A stretch of 39,106 nt of DNA from Streptomyces sp. HD (lineage in GTDB: Bacteria > Actinomycetota > Actinomycetes > Streptomycetales > Streptomycetaceae), in contig NZ_JAQMYP010000074.1 in the NCBI RefSeq assembly GCF_028369295.1, positions 1 to 39,106 of the forward strand, written 5' to 3'. The notes under the pieces were generated by a model. It made no database searches, was not told the DNA's origin, and worked only from the letters and a program-made list of their open reading frames with translations. Shown here one piece after another: positions 1-8,323 of this stretch. The position numbers and the translations under genes were made by a program. Position 1 is the first letter of the stretch. The number at the start of each line of letters is the position of its first letter.

Positions 1-41
1 AAAGAGTTTTTTATGTCGGGGGGGGGGGGGGGCCCCCCCAC
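1..41. other. Unreliable contig end
   Basis: The first bases are an A/T-rich stub followed by a run of 15 G and then 7 C. This is unlike the coding sequence that follows and resembles low-quality extension at an assembly break. The mirror-image situation occurs at the other end of the window (G run, then A run). Translations reaching into this stretch, such as the terminal proline run of the PAP2 protein, should be ignored. Confidence 0.75.
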
Positions 42-472
42 GCGGCGTACACCAGGGCGACGGCCAGGACCGGCACCGCGACCTGCACATTGCCGAGGTC
101 GGCGAGGAGTTCGGAGAAGCGGCCCGGGTGGATCAGGGCCCGGCTGGCCGCCTCGTCGAGGTCGACCAGCGGGCCATCGGCCATCACCTGCCAGGTGATG
201 AGCGCGAAGAGAAGGGCGGGAAGCCCGAGAATCCCGAGAAGGAGAAAGAGGGAGGTCGGCCGCCCCGGAACAGGGGGGGTAGTTCCGAGGCGGCCGTCCG
301 GATCGGATGGTCGCGCGCCCCGGGGGGTTTGGGGCGGGCGACTGTCCGATCGGTGAGGAGATCCGGAGCCGGAAGCCCCGGTTGTGTGCGCGAGGGCACG
401 ACCAGGTCGAAGCTGGGGAGGCCTCGGCCTGATGTCACCCAGAGTCCCCTCTGGGCGGGGTGTATCTCTCAT
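11..472 (-). CDS. PAP2-family phosphatase, N-terminal part (3' truncated)
   Basis: This is the N-terminal portion of a membrane phosphatase of the PAP2 (phosphatidic acid phosphatase type 2) superfamily. Family members remove phosphate from lipid phosphates at the membrane. What is visible is a Pro/Arg-rich, probably disordered N-terminus of about 70 residues, then a hydrophobic segment (TSLFLLLGILGLPALLFAL), then LVDLDEAASRALIHPG, which fits the short helix before the second membrane segment, then a second hydrophobic stretch (VAVPVLAVALVYAAW). The three catalytic PAP2 motifs (KxxxxxxRP, PSGH, SRxxxxxHxxxD) lie beyond the break, so the family call rests on architecture alone. The ATG at 472 has only a weak ribosome site and the true start could be internal. 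The last residues come from homopolymer junk. It is transcribed in the same direction as gabT, which lies upstream. Confidence 0.55.
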   Translation of the reverse strand: MRDTPRPEGTLGDIRPRPPQLRPGRALAHTTGASGSGSPHRSDSRPPQTPRGARPSDPDGRLGTTPPVPGRPTSLFLLLGILGLPALLFALITWQVMADGPLVDLDEAASRALIHPGRFSELLADLGNVQVAVPVLAVALVYAAWGGPPPPPT

Positions 473-567
473 CTGGTTAGAACCTACGACAGGGCGAGGG
501 TGTTAGACAGACGGAATCGCGTCCTGACATCCACCTCGCACACCTTCTTCACACGCTCTGACGGTAG

Positions 568-611
568 CCGCCCCAGCCCCGGAATCACGCTGGGTGTCAG
601 GGCCGGGGCGG
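568..611 (-). terminator. Candidate gabT terminator hairpin
   Basis: CCGCCCCAGCCC (568-579) pairs with GGGCCGGGGCGG (600-611): seven base pairs, one mismatch, then four more, around a 20-base loop. It lies 54 bases past the gabT stop codon in the transcribed direction. There is no T-tract, as is usual in Streptomyces. The rest of 473-664 shows no gene. Confidence 0.45.
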
Positions 612-664
612 ATGAGGTTCCCGGGACCGGGATCCTGTCGCTCACCAGTGGTTTTGCCGTGGCC

Positions 665-1999
665 TCAGATACGGGCGAAGGCCTGCTCGATGATGTCGAG
701 ACCCTCGTTCAGAAGGTCGTCGCCGATCACCAGCGGGGGCAGGAAGCGCAGCACGTTGCCGTAGGTGCCACAGGTCAGGACCAGCAGGCCCTCCTGGTGG
801 CAGGCCTTGGCGAGCGCGGCGGTCGCCTCCGGGTTCGGCTCCTTGGTGGCGCGGTCCTTGACCAGCTCGATGGCGATCATGGCGCCGCGGCCGCGCACAT
901 CACCGACGATGTCGAACTTCTCGGCGATGGCGTTGAGGCGGGCCTTCATGACCGCCTCGATGTTCTTCGCCCTGGCGTTGAGGTCGAGCTCCTTCATCGT
1001 CTCGATCGAGCCGAGCGCACCGGCGCAGGCGACCGGGTTGCCGCCGTAGGTGCCGCCCAGGCCGCCCGCGTGCGCGGCGTCCATGATCTCGGCGCGGCCG
1101 GTCACGGCGGCGAGCGGGAGACCGCCGGCGATGCCCTTCGCGGTGGTGATCAGGTCGGGGACGACGCCCTCGTCCTCGCACGCGAACCACTGACCCGTAC
1201 GGCAGAACCCGGACTGGATCTCGTCCGCGACGAAGACGATGCCGTTGTCGGCGGCGAACTGACGGACCGCCGGCAGGAAGCCCTTGGCCGGCTCGATGAA
1301 GCCGCCCTCGCCGAGCACCGGCTCGATGATGATCGCGGCGACGTTCTCCGCACCGACCTGCTTGCTGATCTGGTCGATGGCCTGCGCGGCGGCCTCCGGA
1401 CCCGCGTTCTCGGGACCGGTCGGCCAGCGGTAGCCGTAGGCCACCGGCACCCGGTAGACCTCCGGCGCGAACGGACCGAAGCCGTGCTTGTACGGCATGT
1501 TCTTCGAGGTCAGCGCCATCGTGAGGTTGGTGCGGCCGTGGTAGCCGTGGTCGAAGACGACGACGGCCTGGCGCTTGGTGTACGACCGGGCGATCTTGAC
1601 GGCGTTCTCGACGGCCTCGGCGCCGGAGTTGAACAGCGCCGACTTCTTGGCGTGGTCACCCGGGGTCAGCTCGGCCAGCGCCTCGGCGACGGCGACGTAG
1701 CCCTCGTAGGGCGTGACCATGAAACAGGTGTGGGTGAAGTCGGCGAGCTGCGCGGTCGCCCTGCGTACGACGGCCTCGGCGGACGCGCCGACGGAGGTCA
1801 CGGCGATGCCCGAGCCGAAGTCGATGAGCCGGTTGCCGTCGACGTCCTCGATGATGCCGCCGCCCGCACGCGCGGCGAACACGGGCAGCACGGAGCCCAC
1901 GCCCTGCGCGACCGCGGCGGTACGGCGGGCCTGCAGCTCCTGCGACTTCGGACCGGGGATGGCGGTGACGACGCGGCGCTCCTGGGGAAGTGCGCTCAT
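665..1999 (-). CDS. gabT: 4-aminobutyrate--2-oxoglutarate aminotransferase
   Basis: This is a class III PLP-dependent aminotransferase that converts GABA and 2-oxoglutarate to succinate semialdehyde and glutamate in the cytoplasm. The 444-residue product has the usual family length. Diagnostic features are the PLP phosphate-binding SGAEAVENA (about 125-133), the cofactor aspartate in VADEIQSGFCRTG (Asp259), and the Schiff-base lysine Lys288 in ITTAKGIAGGLP. The ATG at 1999 follows AGGAG at good spacing. GABA is an end product of polyamine and putrescine catabolism, and a PucR-family regulator and an aldehyde dehydrogenase lie 3-6 kb away, so a role in amine or GABA use is plausible. The succinate-semialdehyde step may be done by that dehydrogenase or by one elsewhere. 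Family assignment is firm; GABA specificity rests on overall similarity. Confidence 0.92.
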   Translation of the reverse strand: MSALPQERRVVTAIPGPKSQELQARRTAAVAQGVGSVLPVFAARAGGGIIEDVDGNRLIDFGSGIAVTSVGASAEAVVRRATAQLADFTHTCFMVTPYEGYVAVAEALAELTPGDHAKKSALFNSGAEAVENAVKIARSYTKRQAVVVFDHGYHGRTNLTMALTSKNMPYKHGFGPFAPEVYRVPVAYGYRWPTGPENAGPEAAAQAIDQISKQVGAENVAAIIIEPVLGEGGFIEPAKGFLPAVRQFAADNGIVFVADEIQSGFCRTGQWFACEDEGVVPDLITTAKGIAGGLPLAAVTGRAEIMDAAHAGGLGGTYGGNPVACAGALGSIETMKELDLNARAKNIEAVMKARLNAIAEKFDIVGDVRGRGAMIAIELVKDRATKEPNPEATAALAKACHQEGLLVLTCGTYGNVLRFLPPLVIGDDLLNEGLDIIEQAFARI

Positions 2000-2163
2000 A
2001 AGGGGCTCCTGGGGTGTTGCGGACGCTTGTCTTCTGTCTTCCTCTTTTCTCGCAGGCTAGGGGCGGGAGCGGGGGGTGGGCATGCTCCATGTGGGCGTTG
2101 TCGGGAGCGTCGGTTGTCCGTGGTGGACATGGCGTCCGCGACGACACCCGGCCGTGTAAGCGG

Positions 2164-2191
2164 TGGACTCTCCATCGGAGGGCACTAGATT
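2164..2191 (+). promoter_or_regulatory. Candidate promoter for the membrane ATPase gene
   Basis: TGGACT (2164-2169) and TAGATT (2186-2191), separated by 16 bases, resemble the HrdB-type -35/-10 hexamers of Streptomyces. A transcript starting about seven bases after the -10 would give the ATG at 2237 a leader of roughly 40 bases, which supports that start over the upstream GTG at 2204. It lies in the divergent region shared with gabT. Confidence 0.35.
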
Positions 2192-2236
2192 GGCTCGCTG
2201 ACGGTGGACGGAACGGCTGGTCAGGGGGCAAGGGCG

Positions 2237-4624
2237 ATGGACAGCGACGGGATGCACGACGCTCGGGGTACGCACGCGAACCCTGTGCCGCGTCCGGCGG
2301 GCCCACCGGAGGTGCCGACGGTGCCGCCTCGGCCGACGCACGCCCCGGGCCGGCCGACGCCATCGGCAGTCGTCGACTGGCTGAACGAGCCCCGTCCCGA
2401 GGTCCGGCCCGGCATTTGGCGGCTTGGGTACCGGCCGTCGAAGGGGGCGGATCAGGAGCAGCGGCTCAGCCCGATGACTGTCGTCGGCATGGTGATCCCG
2501 GCGGTCGCCGGACTGATCATCTGGTCCCTCTGGCTGCGCGGTGCGATTCCGTACCAGTGGGCTCCGCTGCGGCTGGTCACGCCGGACGACTGGTGGGAGG
2601 CCGCGACCGAGATCAATGCCAAGCCCGGTGGATGGGGCATTCAGGCCTTCATCGCCTACCGCGGCATCGCTTTCGCCGTGCTCGTCTGGGCCATGGCCCG
2701 TCTCGGCAGCTGGGGCAAGGTGTTCCGCCACTACTTCGCCCGCAAACCCCAGCCCCGGCGTGCCGCGCTCACTGCTCTCTGGGCCGTCGTGGCGCTGGCG
2801 CTCGTGTTTCCCAGCGCGTTCCCCGGGGCGTTCTGGGACCCCGTCCCGGTCGTCGACCCCCTCCTCAACCTGACCATCGCCCTCTCCCAGGGCTACGACC
2901 TGCTCCAGTCGCCGCTGTTCGTGTACAGCCTGTACACGGTCATCACCCTCCTCGTGATGTGGCCCTTCGCCCGTGTGGGCGACTGGCGGGCCTATGGCAA
3001 CGCGCTGCTCGCCGCCCGCCGGACCGCCGGTACGGACGGGCCTGCGCGGCCTGCCCCCATGCCCCCTGCGCAATGGCCGGTCCTCCGGGACGCCGGGCAG
3101 CACCGGGCTGCCGATCTCCTCACCGCGGATGTGCTGGCCGGGCGGATGAGCGACGTCGACTGTGCCCGGCTCACCCACGGGTGGCGGCGCGCACGCCTCC
3201 AGGGACGCCTCGCCGAGTTCACCGACGCCGTGCTGCGCCACGGCTTCGCCGCGCTCACCCACCCCTCCGGGGCCCGCGACCTGCCTGCCCGCACCGCCCT
3301 GCACGATCTGCTCGTCGGCCAGGTCCGCATCGGACGCTGGGTGGGCGGCGACCGCACGCCGCTCGCGTACGGAGGTGCGGGCGCCGCCCTCGAACCGGAG
3401 ACCCTCGGGACCTCGCTCCTCGTCGTCGGCCCGTCGGGGTCGGGCAAGACCCGGTATGTGATCGCCCCAGTGGTGGAGTCCCTCGCCCTGCAGGCCCTGA
3501 CCGGGCGGTGCGCAGTCGTCGCGGTCGGCGCGGCGGGGGCGGCGCTCGGCCCGGACGGTTCCTACGACGTCGTCGTCCGCATCGGCGACTCCCGGTCCGT
3601 CCACGACCTCGACCCGTACGCCGGTACCGACAACCCGGACGAGGCCGCCGCCCTCCTCGCCGAGGCCCTGTCCGGGGACCTCGACACCGTGAGTGCCCAG
3701 CGGGCCACGGCCGCGCTGGCCCAGTTGCTGGGCCCGTACCGGGCCGTGCACGGCACCTTTCCCACCCTGCCCGTCCTGCGGGAGCTGCTGGAGGGGGAGC
3801 CTTCGGCACTGACGGACCTGCGCGCGGCTCTGACGGAGGATCGGCACGCCGTGCTGCGCCGTGAACTCGACGCCCGAGTACGGCAGTCGGGCACCCCCGG
3901 CGATCCCGGCCCGCTGCTCGCCGACCGGCTCGCCCTGCTGGACCGGCCCGCCTTCGCCGAGTTCTTCGGCTCGGGTGGCGACACGAACCGTCCGTTCTCG
4001 CTGCGCGCTGTCGCCCACCACCCCTTGCGTGTCCGAATCGACCTGCCCGAGCGCGGTCACGAGGAGGTCTCCCGGCTGATCGCCCGGCTCGTGCTGGCCC
4101 AGTTCGCCGAGGTCGCAAGGGACGGCTCACGCGACCACTTCGTCAGCCTGGTCCTCGACGATGCAACGGGGACGGTCACCTCTGAGTCGGTACGGCGTAT
4201 TCAGCGGCTGCGTTCACAGAAGGCCGGTGTCGTGCTCGCCCTGCGCACGGTCTCCGACGTGCCGGAACCCCTGCACGGGCCGCTGTTCGGGGCGGTCGGC
4301 TGCCGGATGGCCCTGTCCGGAGTGACAACCTGGGACGGCAGCCGCTTCGCCGACGCCTGGGGTACTGAGTGGGTGGAGGCCACGGACGTCGCCCAGCACA
4401 CCGTGTTCGCCGATCAGCCGATGACCCGGGCGATGCATGCGCTGCGCAAGCTGGTGACGGGGAAGGCGGTGACCACGGAAGCCGTCACCGTCCGCCAGGT
4501 CGAGCGGGAGCGGTGGTCGGCGTCCGAGCTGGCGCACGGGGTGCCGCCGGGGCATGCGGTGCTGTCGCTCACCAGTGTCCAGGGCGAGCACGCGCCGCCG
4601 TTGCTGGTGGATCTGCGGGGCTAG
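2237..4624 (+). CDS. Membrane-anchored VirD4/TraG-like ATPase
   Basis: A 795-residue protein with a Pro-rich N-terminus, about four hydrophobic segments in residues 80-255 (one begins MTVVGMVIPAVAGLIIW), and a cytoplasmic P-loop ATPase domain. Walker A is GPSGSGKT (about 398-405). Walker B is LVLDDA (about 638-643), followed by a segment resembling the sensor region of VirD4/TraG coupling proteins (IQRLRSQKAGVVLALRTVSD). Such proteins use ATP to move DNA or protein across a membrane; the substrate here is unknown. The chosen ATG has AGGGGG eight bases upstream; an in-frame GTG at 2204 would add 11 residues but lacks a ribosome site. No relaxase, mating-pair or ESX gene is nearby, so this looks like a chromosomal housekeeping relative and not part of a mobile element. 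Confidence 0.7.
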   Translation: MDSDGMHDARGTHANPVPRPAGPPEVPTVPPRPTHAPGRPTPSAVVDWLNEPRPEVRPGIWRLGYRPSKGADQEQRLSPMTVVGMVIPAVAGLIIWSLWLRGAIPYQWAPLRLVTPDDWWEAATEINAKPGGWGIQAFIAYRGIAFAVLVWAMARLGSWGKVFRHYFARKPQPRRAALTALWAVVALALVFPSAFPGAFWDPVPVVDPLLNLTIALSQGYDLLQSPLFVYSLYTVITLLVMWPFARVGDWRAYGNALLAARRTAGTDGPARPAPMPPAQWPVLRDAGQHRAADLLTADVLAGRMSDVDCARLTHGWRRARLQGRLAEFTDAVLRHGFAALTHPSGARDLPARTALHDLLVGQVRIGRWVGGDRTPLAYGGAGAALEPETLGTSLLVVGPSGSGKTRYVIAPVVESLALQALTGRCAVVAVGAAGAALGPDGSYDVVVRIGDSRSVHDLDPYAGTDNPDEAAALLAEALSGDLDTVSAQRATAALAQLLGPYRAVHGTFPTLPVLRELLEGEPSALTDLRAALTEDRHAVLRRELDARVRQSGTPGDPGPLLADRLALLDRPAFAEFFGSGGDTNRPFSLRAVAHHPLRVRIDLPERGHEEVSRLIARLVLAQFAEVARDGSRDHFVSLVLDDATGTVTSESVRRIQRLRSQKAGVVLALRTVSDVPEPLHGPLFGAVGCRMALSGVTTWDGSRFADAWGTEWVEATDVAQHTVFADQPMTRAMHALRKLVTGKAVTTEAVTVRQVERERWSASELAHGVPPGHAVLSLTSVQGEHAPPLLVDLRG

Positions 4625-4667
4625 GTGTGCTGACCGGACAGGTTGGTGACGCGGGCGCTGGTGCGCG

Positions 4668-4751
4668 CTCCCCCAGAGGGGGACCCCCAGCCGCGTTGTC
4701 GTCGGTTGACGACTCCCCCACGCTCGAACAACCTCGTGCGGGGGGACCCCC
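4668..4751. repeat. G/C-rich intergenic hairpin repeats
   Basis: Two related inverted repeats lie in the 344-base gap before the PucR gene. The first pairs TCCCCC (4669-4674) with GGGGGA (4678-4683). The second (4713-4751) runs from CTCCCCCACGCTCGAAC to GCGGGGGGACCCCCA, with a TCCCCC/GGGGGA stem and a TCGAAC-containing loop. The second is nearly the reverse complement of 28611-28648 upstream of ispG, so it is a dispersed element. The rest of the gap contains no convincing gene. Confidence 0.7.
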
Positions 4752-4968
4752 ATCGCGTCGCCGCCCTTCTCCGCCTTGCAGCTGCACGTACCAGCGCCCG
4801 CTCGGGTCCGCCGGTCCGCACGGTTTCCTGCAGCCGGCCTGATCCGCCGGACAGGTCCTGGGGCCGGACTTCAGGTCACTCCATGACCGTACGGTGAGGG
4901 AGAATCGGCACAGGCTGTTCATACGTGGCGGCCAAAGATCATGACGATCACGCCGACCTGAAGGTCTC

Positions 4969-6645
4969 ATGCCACCCACGCTCGCCTCGCTCGTCCATCA
5001 CTCCGCGCTCAAGCTGACCGTGCGGGCGGGCGAGGACCGTCTGGACGTGCCCGTGCGCTGGGCGCACGTCAGTGAGCTCGCCGATCCCGTGCCCTACATG
5101 GAGGGCGGGGAGCTGCTGCTGATCACCGCTCTCAAGCTGGACGCGGAGAACCCCGAGGCGATGCGGCGCTATGTGCGGCGCCTGGTGGGCGCGGGCGTGG
5201 TCGGGCTCGGCTTCGCGGTCGGCGTCAACTACGAGGACATCCCCGAGGCCCTGGTCGACGCGGCCGCGGAGGAGGGCCTGCCCCTGCTGGAGGTGCCGCG
5301 CCGCACCCCCTTCCTTGCCATCAGCAAGGCCGTGTCGGCAGCGATCGCGGCGGACCAGTACCGGGCGGTGACAGCAGGGTTCGCGGCCCAGCGGGAGCTG
5401 ACGAAGCAGGCGCTGACCGACGGGCCGGAGGGGCTGCTGGCCGCGCTGGCGTCCCAGGTCAACGGCTGGGCGGCGCTCTACGACGCCTCCGGTGCCGTCG
5501 TCGCGACCGCCCCCGAGTGGGCGGGGCGGCGCGCGGCACGGCTCACCGCCGAGGTGGAGCGGCTGCGGGAGCGGCCCGCGCCGGCGTCCTCGGTGGTCGG
5601 CGGGCCGGAGCACGAGGACCGGGTCGAGCTGCACACCCTGGGCACGGGCCGTCGGCCGCGGGCCGCCCTGGCCGTGGGGACGGCGGCCGCGCCGGGCACG
5701 GCCGAGCGCTACGCGGTGCACTCGGCGATCGCACTGCTGACGTTGACGACCGAGCGTTCCCGGTCGCTGCACGCGGCCGAGCAGCGGGTGGGCGCGGCGG
5801 TGCTGCGGATGCTGCTCGCCGGTGAGCCGGACCATGCGCGGGCGGTGGCGGGGGACCTGTACGGCGACCTGCTGGACGCGCCCTTCCGGGTGATCGTCGC
5901 CGAGGCGGCGCCGGTGTCGGCGGCCCGGGTGGTGGACTCCGGGGCGCGGGTGGCGCTGACCAAGGCGTCGGCCGCGGTGCTGGTCGCCGCGTCCGGGGCG
6001 AGCGGCGATCCGCTGGGCGCCCTCACCGAGGTCGTGGAGTCGGCGGCGGCCCGGGCGGGGGAGGCCGTGCTCGTGGTGCCGGAGGGCGAGGGCGAGGCCG
6101 CACGGGTGGTCGTGCTCGCCGCGGACGAGGGCGCGGCGGTCGCCGCGTGCGCGGAGTACGCGGCGGCACTTGAGGCGGCACGGGGGGCCGGGTCGGAAGG
6201 GCGTGGGGGAGCCGACGAGGACGAGCTGGTCGTGGGGCTGTCGGCACCGGCCGGGCCCATCGCCGCGGCGGCGGCCTACAAGCAGGCCGAGCAGGCCCTG
6301 TCGGTGGCCCGGCGGCGCGGGCGGGTGTGCGTGGAGCACGAGCAACTGGCCGCGGGGTCCGTGCTGCCGCTGCTCGCGGACGACGCGGTGAAGGCGTTCG
6401 CGGACGGGTTGCTGCGGGCGCTGCACGAGCATGACGCGACGGGGCGGGGGGATCTGGTCGCCTCGCTGCGGGCGTGGCTGTCGCGACACGGACAGTGGGA
6501 CGCGGCGGCCGCGGATCTCGGGGTGCACCGGCACACGTTGCGGTACCGGATGCGGCGGGTGGAGGAGATCCTCGGGCGGTCGCTGGACGACGCGGATGTG
6601 CGGATGGAGCTGTGGCTGGCGTTGAAGGCGACGTCGGCCGAGTAG
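4969..6645 (+). CDS. PucR-family transcriptional regulator
   Basis: This 558-residue cytoplasmic regulator has three recognisable parts. The N-terminus (about 1-130) matches the purine-catabolism PucR N-terminal domain, with ELADPVPYMEGGELLLITAL. The middle is an Ala/Val-rich degenerate GGDEF-like region. The C-terminus (about 500-555) is the PucR helix-turn-helix domain, with AAADLGVHRHTLRYRMRRVE. Family members usually activate or repress catabolic genes for purines, polyamines, proline or GABA in response to the substrate. It stands between a transporter-like ATPase and an aldehyde dehydrogenase, with gabT further upstream, so amine or GABA catabolism is the best guess. ATG 4969 has AAGG five bases before it. 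The stop codon lies inside a 9-base tandem repeat. Confidence 0.85.
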   Translation: MPPTLASLVHHSALKLTVRAGEDRLDVPVRWAHVSELADPVPYMEGGELLLITALKLDAENPEAMRRYVRRLVGAGVVGLGFAVGVNYEDIPEALVDAAAEEGLPLLEVPRRTPFLAISKAVSAAIAADQYRAVTAGFAAQRELTKQALTDGPEGLLAALASQVNGWAALYDASGAVVATAPEWAGRRAARLTAEVERLRERPAPASSVVGGPEHEDRVELHTLGTGRRPRAALAVGTAAAPGTAERYAVHSAIALLTLTTERSRSLHAAEQRVGAAVLRMLLAGEPDHARAVAGDLYGDLLDAPFRVIVAEAAPVSAARVVDSGARVALTKASAAVLVAASGASGDPLGALTEVVESAAARAGEAVLVVPEGEGEAARVVVLAADEGAAVAACAEYAAALEAARGAGSEGRGGADEDELVVGLSAPAGPIAAAAAYKQAEQALSVARRRGRVCVEHEQLAAGSVLPLLADDAVKAFADGLLRALHEHDATGRGDLVASLRAWLSRHGQWDAAAADLGVHRHTLRYRMRRVEEILGRSLDDADVRMELWLALKATSAE

Positions 6646-6671
6646 GCCGAGTAGGCCGAGCAGGCCGAGCA
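6636..6671 (+). repeat. Four 9-base tandem repeats at the PucR gene stop codon
   Basis: The units are GGCCGAGTA, GGCCGAGTA, GGCCGAGCA and GGCCGAGCA. The stop codon TAG (6643-6645) lies across the first junction, and a second in-frame TAG follows in the next unit. A slipped-strand origin is likely. Confidence 0.85.
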
Positions 6672-6831
6672 GGCGGACAGGACGGCCCGCAGGCCACGTA
6701 TGCCAAATCGGAGCGCCCGCGACTCCCATCACTACACCCCGGACAAACGCCCCTCGGCCCCCGCACCCCTACCGTGGACCACGACACACCAGGAGCAGCA
6801 CACCCCAACGCGGAAGGGCCGGTAATCGACT

Positions 6832-8277
6832 ATGGCTTCCACCCACGCCTTCTGGCTCGCCGGCCGCCAGGTCAGCGGCGAGGACACCTTTGATGTCACC
6901 TCCCCGTGGGACGGGCGCGTCGTCGGCAAGGTGAGCGTGCCTACGGACGCGCAGATCGAGGAGGCCGTGGCCGCCGCGTACGCCGTCCGCGACGACTTCG
7001 CCGCGACCCCGGCCCATGTGCGGGCCGCCGCCCTCGACCACGTCAGCCGGCGCCTGGTCGAGCGCACCGAGGAGATCGCCCGGCTGATCTCCGCCGAGAA
7101 CGGCAAGCCCATGAAGTGGGCCCGGGGCGAGGTCGGCCGTGCCGTCTCCGTGTTCCGGTTCGCGGCCGAGGAGGCCCGGCGATTCAACGGCGGCGAGGCC
7201 CAGCGGCTCGACACCGACCTCGGCGGCCAGGGGCGGCTCGCCTTCACCCGGCGCTTCCCCAAGGGCGTCGTCCTCGGCATCGCGCCGTTCAACTTCCCGC
7301 TGAACCTGTGCGCCCACAAGATCGCCCCGGCCATCGCCGCCGGCGCCCCGATCATCCTGAAGCCCGCCCCGGCCACCCCGCTGTCCGGCCTGATCATCGG
7401 CGACCTGCTCGCCGAGACGGACCTCCCGGCCGGCTCCTGGAGCATCCTGCCGGTGCCGAACGACAAGATGCCCGCCCTGGTCCAGGACGAGCGCCTGCCG
7501 GTCATCTCCTTCACCGGCTCCGAGAAGGTCGGCTACGCGATCATGGACTCGGTGCCGCGCAAGCACTGCACCCTGGAGCTGGGCGGCAACGGTGCCGCGG
7601 TCGTGCTCGCCGACTTCGCCTCCGACGAGGACCTCGACTGGGCGGCCTCCCGCATCGCGACCTTCTCCAACTACCAGGGCGGCCAGTCCTGCATCTCCGT
7701 GCAGCGCGTGATCGCGGACGCCTCCGTGTACGACCGCCTGCTGCCGCGCATCGTCGCCGCCGTCGAGACCCAGGTCACCGGCGACCCGAACGACGACGCG
7801 ACCGACGTCGGCCCGCTGGTCAGCGAGGATGCCGCCAAGCGCGTCGAGACCTGGGTGGACGAGGCGGTCGCCGCCGGGGCCGCCCTCCTCACCGGCGGCA
7901 AGCGCGACGGCGCCTCCTACGCGCCGACCGTCCTCACCGACGTACCGGCCGACGTCACCCTCGCCTGCGAGGAGGTCTTCGGACCCGTCCTCACCGTGCA
8001 GAAGGCCGACGGGGAGGCCGCCGCCTTCGCCGCCGTGAACGAGTCCAAGTACGGCCTCCAGGCGGGCGTGTTCACCCGCGATCTGCAGACCGCCTTCCGC
8101 GCCCACCGTGCCCTTGAGGTCGGCGGCGTCGTCATCGGCGACGTGCCCTCCTACCGCGCCGACCAGATGCCGTACGGCGGCGCCAAGCAGTCCGGTGTCG
8201 GGCGCGAGGGCGTGAAGTTCGCGATGGACGACTACACCTACGAGCGCGTCATGGTCCTCACCGGCCTCGCTCTCTGA
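6832..8277 (+). CDS. NAD(P)-dependent aldehyde dehydrogenase family protein
   Basis: This 481-residue cytoplasmic enzyme of the ALDH superfamily oxidises an aldehyde to its acid using NAD(P). Catalytic elements are complete: Asn154 in APFNFPLN, the cofactor lysine Lys177 in IILKPAPATP, general base Glu249 in LELGGNG, and the nucleophile Cys287 in GGQSCISVQR. It is not clearly one of the well-defined subfamilies (succinate-semialdehyde, betaine-aldehyde or methylmalonate-semialdehyde dehydrogenase); the QSCISVQR context resembles the broad group of unassigned bacterial aldehyde dehydrogenases. It lies 186 bases after the PucR-type gene on the same strand, so that regulator is a likely controller, and succinate semialdehyde from GabT is one possible substrate. 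The ATG at 6832 has only a distant purine tract (GGAAGGG, 6811-6817). Confidence 0.88.
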   Translation: MASTHAFWLAGRQVSGEDTFDVTSPWDGRVVGKVSVPTDAQIEEAVAAAYAVRDDFAATPAHVRAAALDHVSRRLVERTEEIARLISAENGKPMKWARGEVGRAVSVFRFAAEEARRFNGGEAQRLDTDLGGQGRLAFTRRFPKGVVLGIAPFNFPLNLCAHKIAPAIAAGAPIILKPAPATPLSGLIIGDLLAETDLPAGSWSILPVPNDKMPALVQDERLPVISFTGSEKVGYAIMDSVPRKHCTLELGGNGAAVVLADFASDEDLDWAASRIATFSNYQGGQSCISVQRVIADASVYDRLLPRIVAAVETQVTGDPNDDATDVGPLVSEDAAKRVETWVDEAVAAGAALLTGGKRDGASYAPTVLTDVPADVTLACEEVFGPVLTVQKADGEAAAFAAVNESKYGLQAGVFTRDLQTAFRAHRALEVGGVVIGDVPSYRADQMPYGGAKQSGVGREGVKFAMDDYTYERVMVLTGLAL

Positions 8278-8310
8278 GCCGGCTCGGAACTCTCTGAACC
8301 GGTTCGGAAT
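8271..8310. repeat. Tandem 20-base repeat containing two covarying palindromes
   Basis: Two adjacent 20-base units differ at only three positions. Each contains a perfect 10-base palindrome, GAGCCGGCTC (8276-8285) and GAACCGGTTC (8296-8305). Two of the differences are symmetric, so dyad symmetry is kept in both. The aldehyde dehydrogenase stop codon (8275-8277) lies in the first unit. Confidence 0.85.
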
Positions 8311-8323
8311 CCGCTCTAGCTTG

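Noticed and set aside
128..2188. Long plus-strand open frame opposite gabT and the PAP2 gene
   Set aside because: It is the antisense shadow of gabT, produced by high GC. The product has no recognisable domain, while the minus strand encodes a complete aminotransferase.
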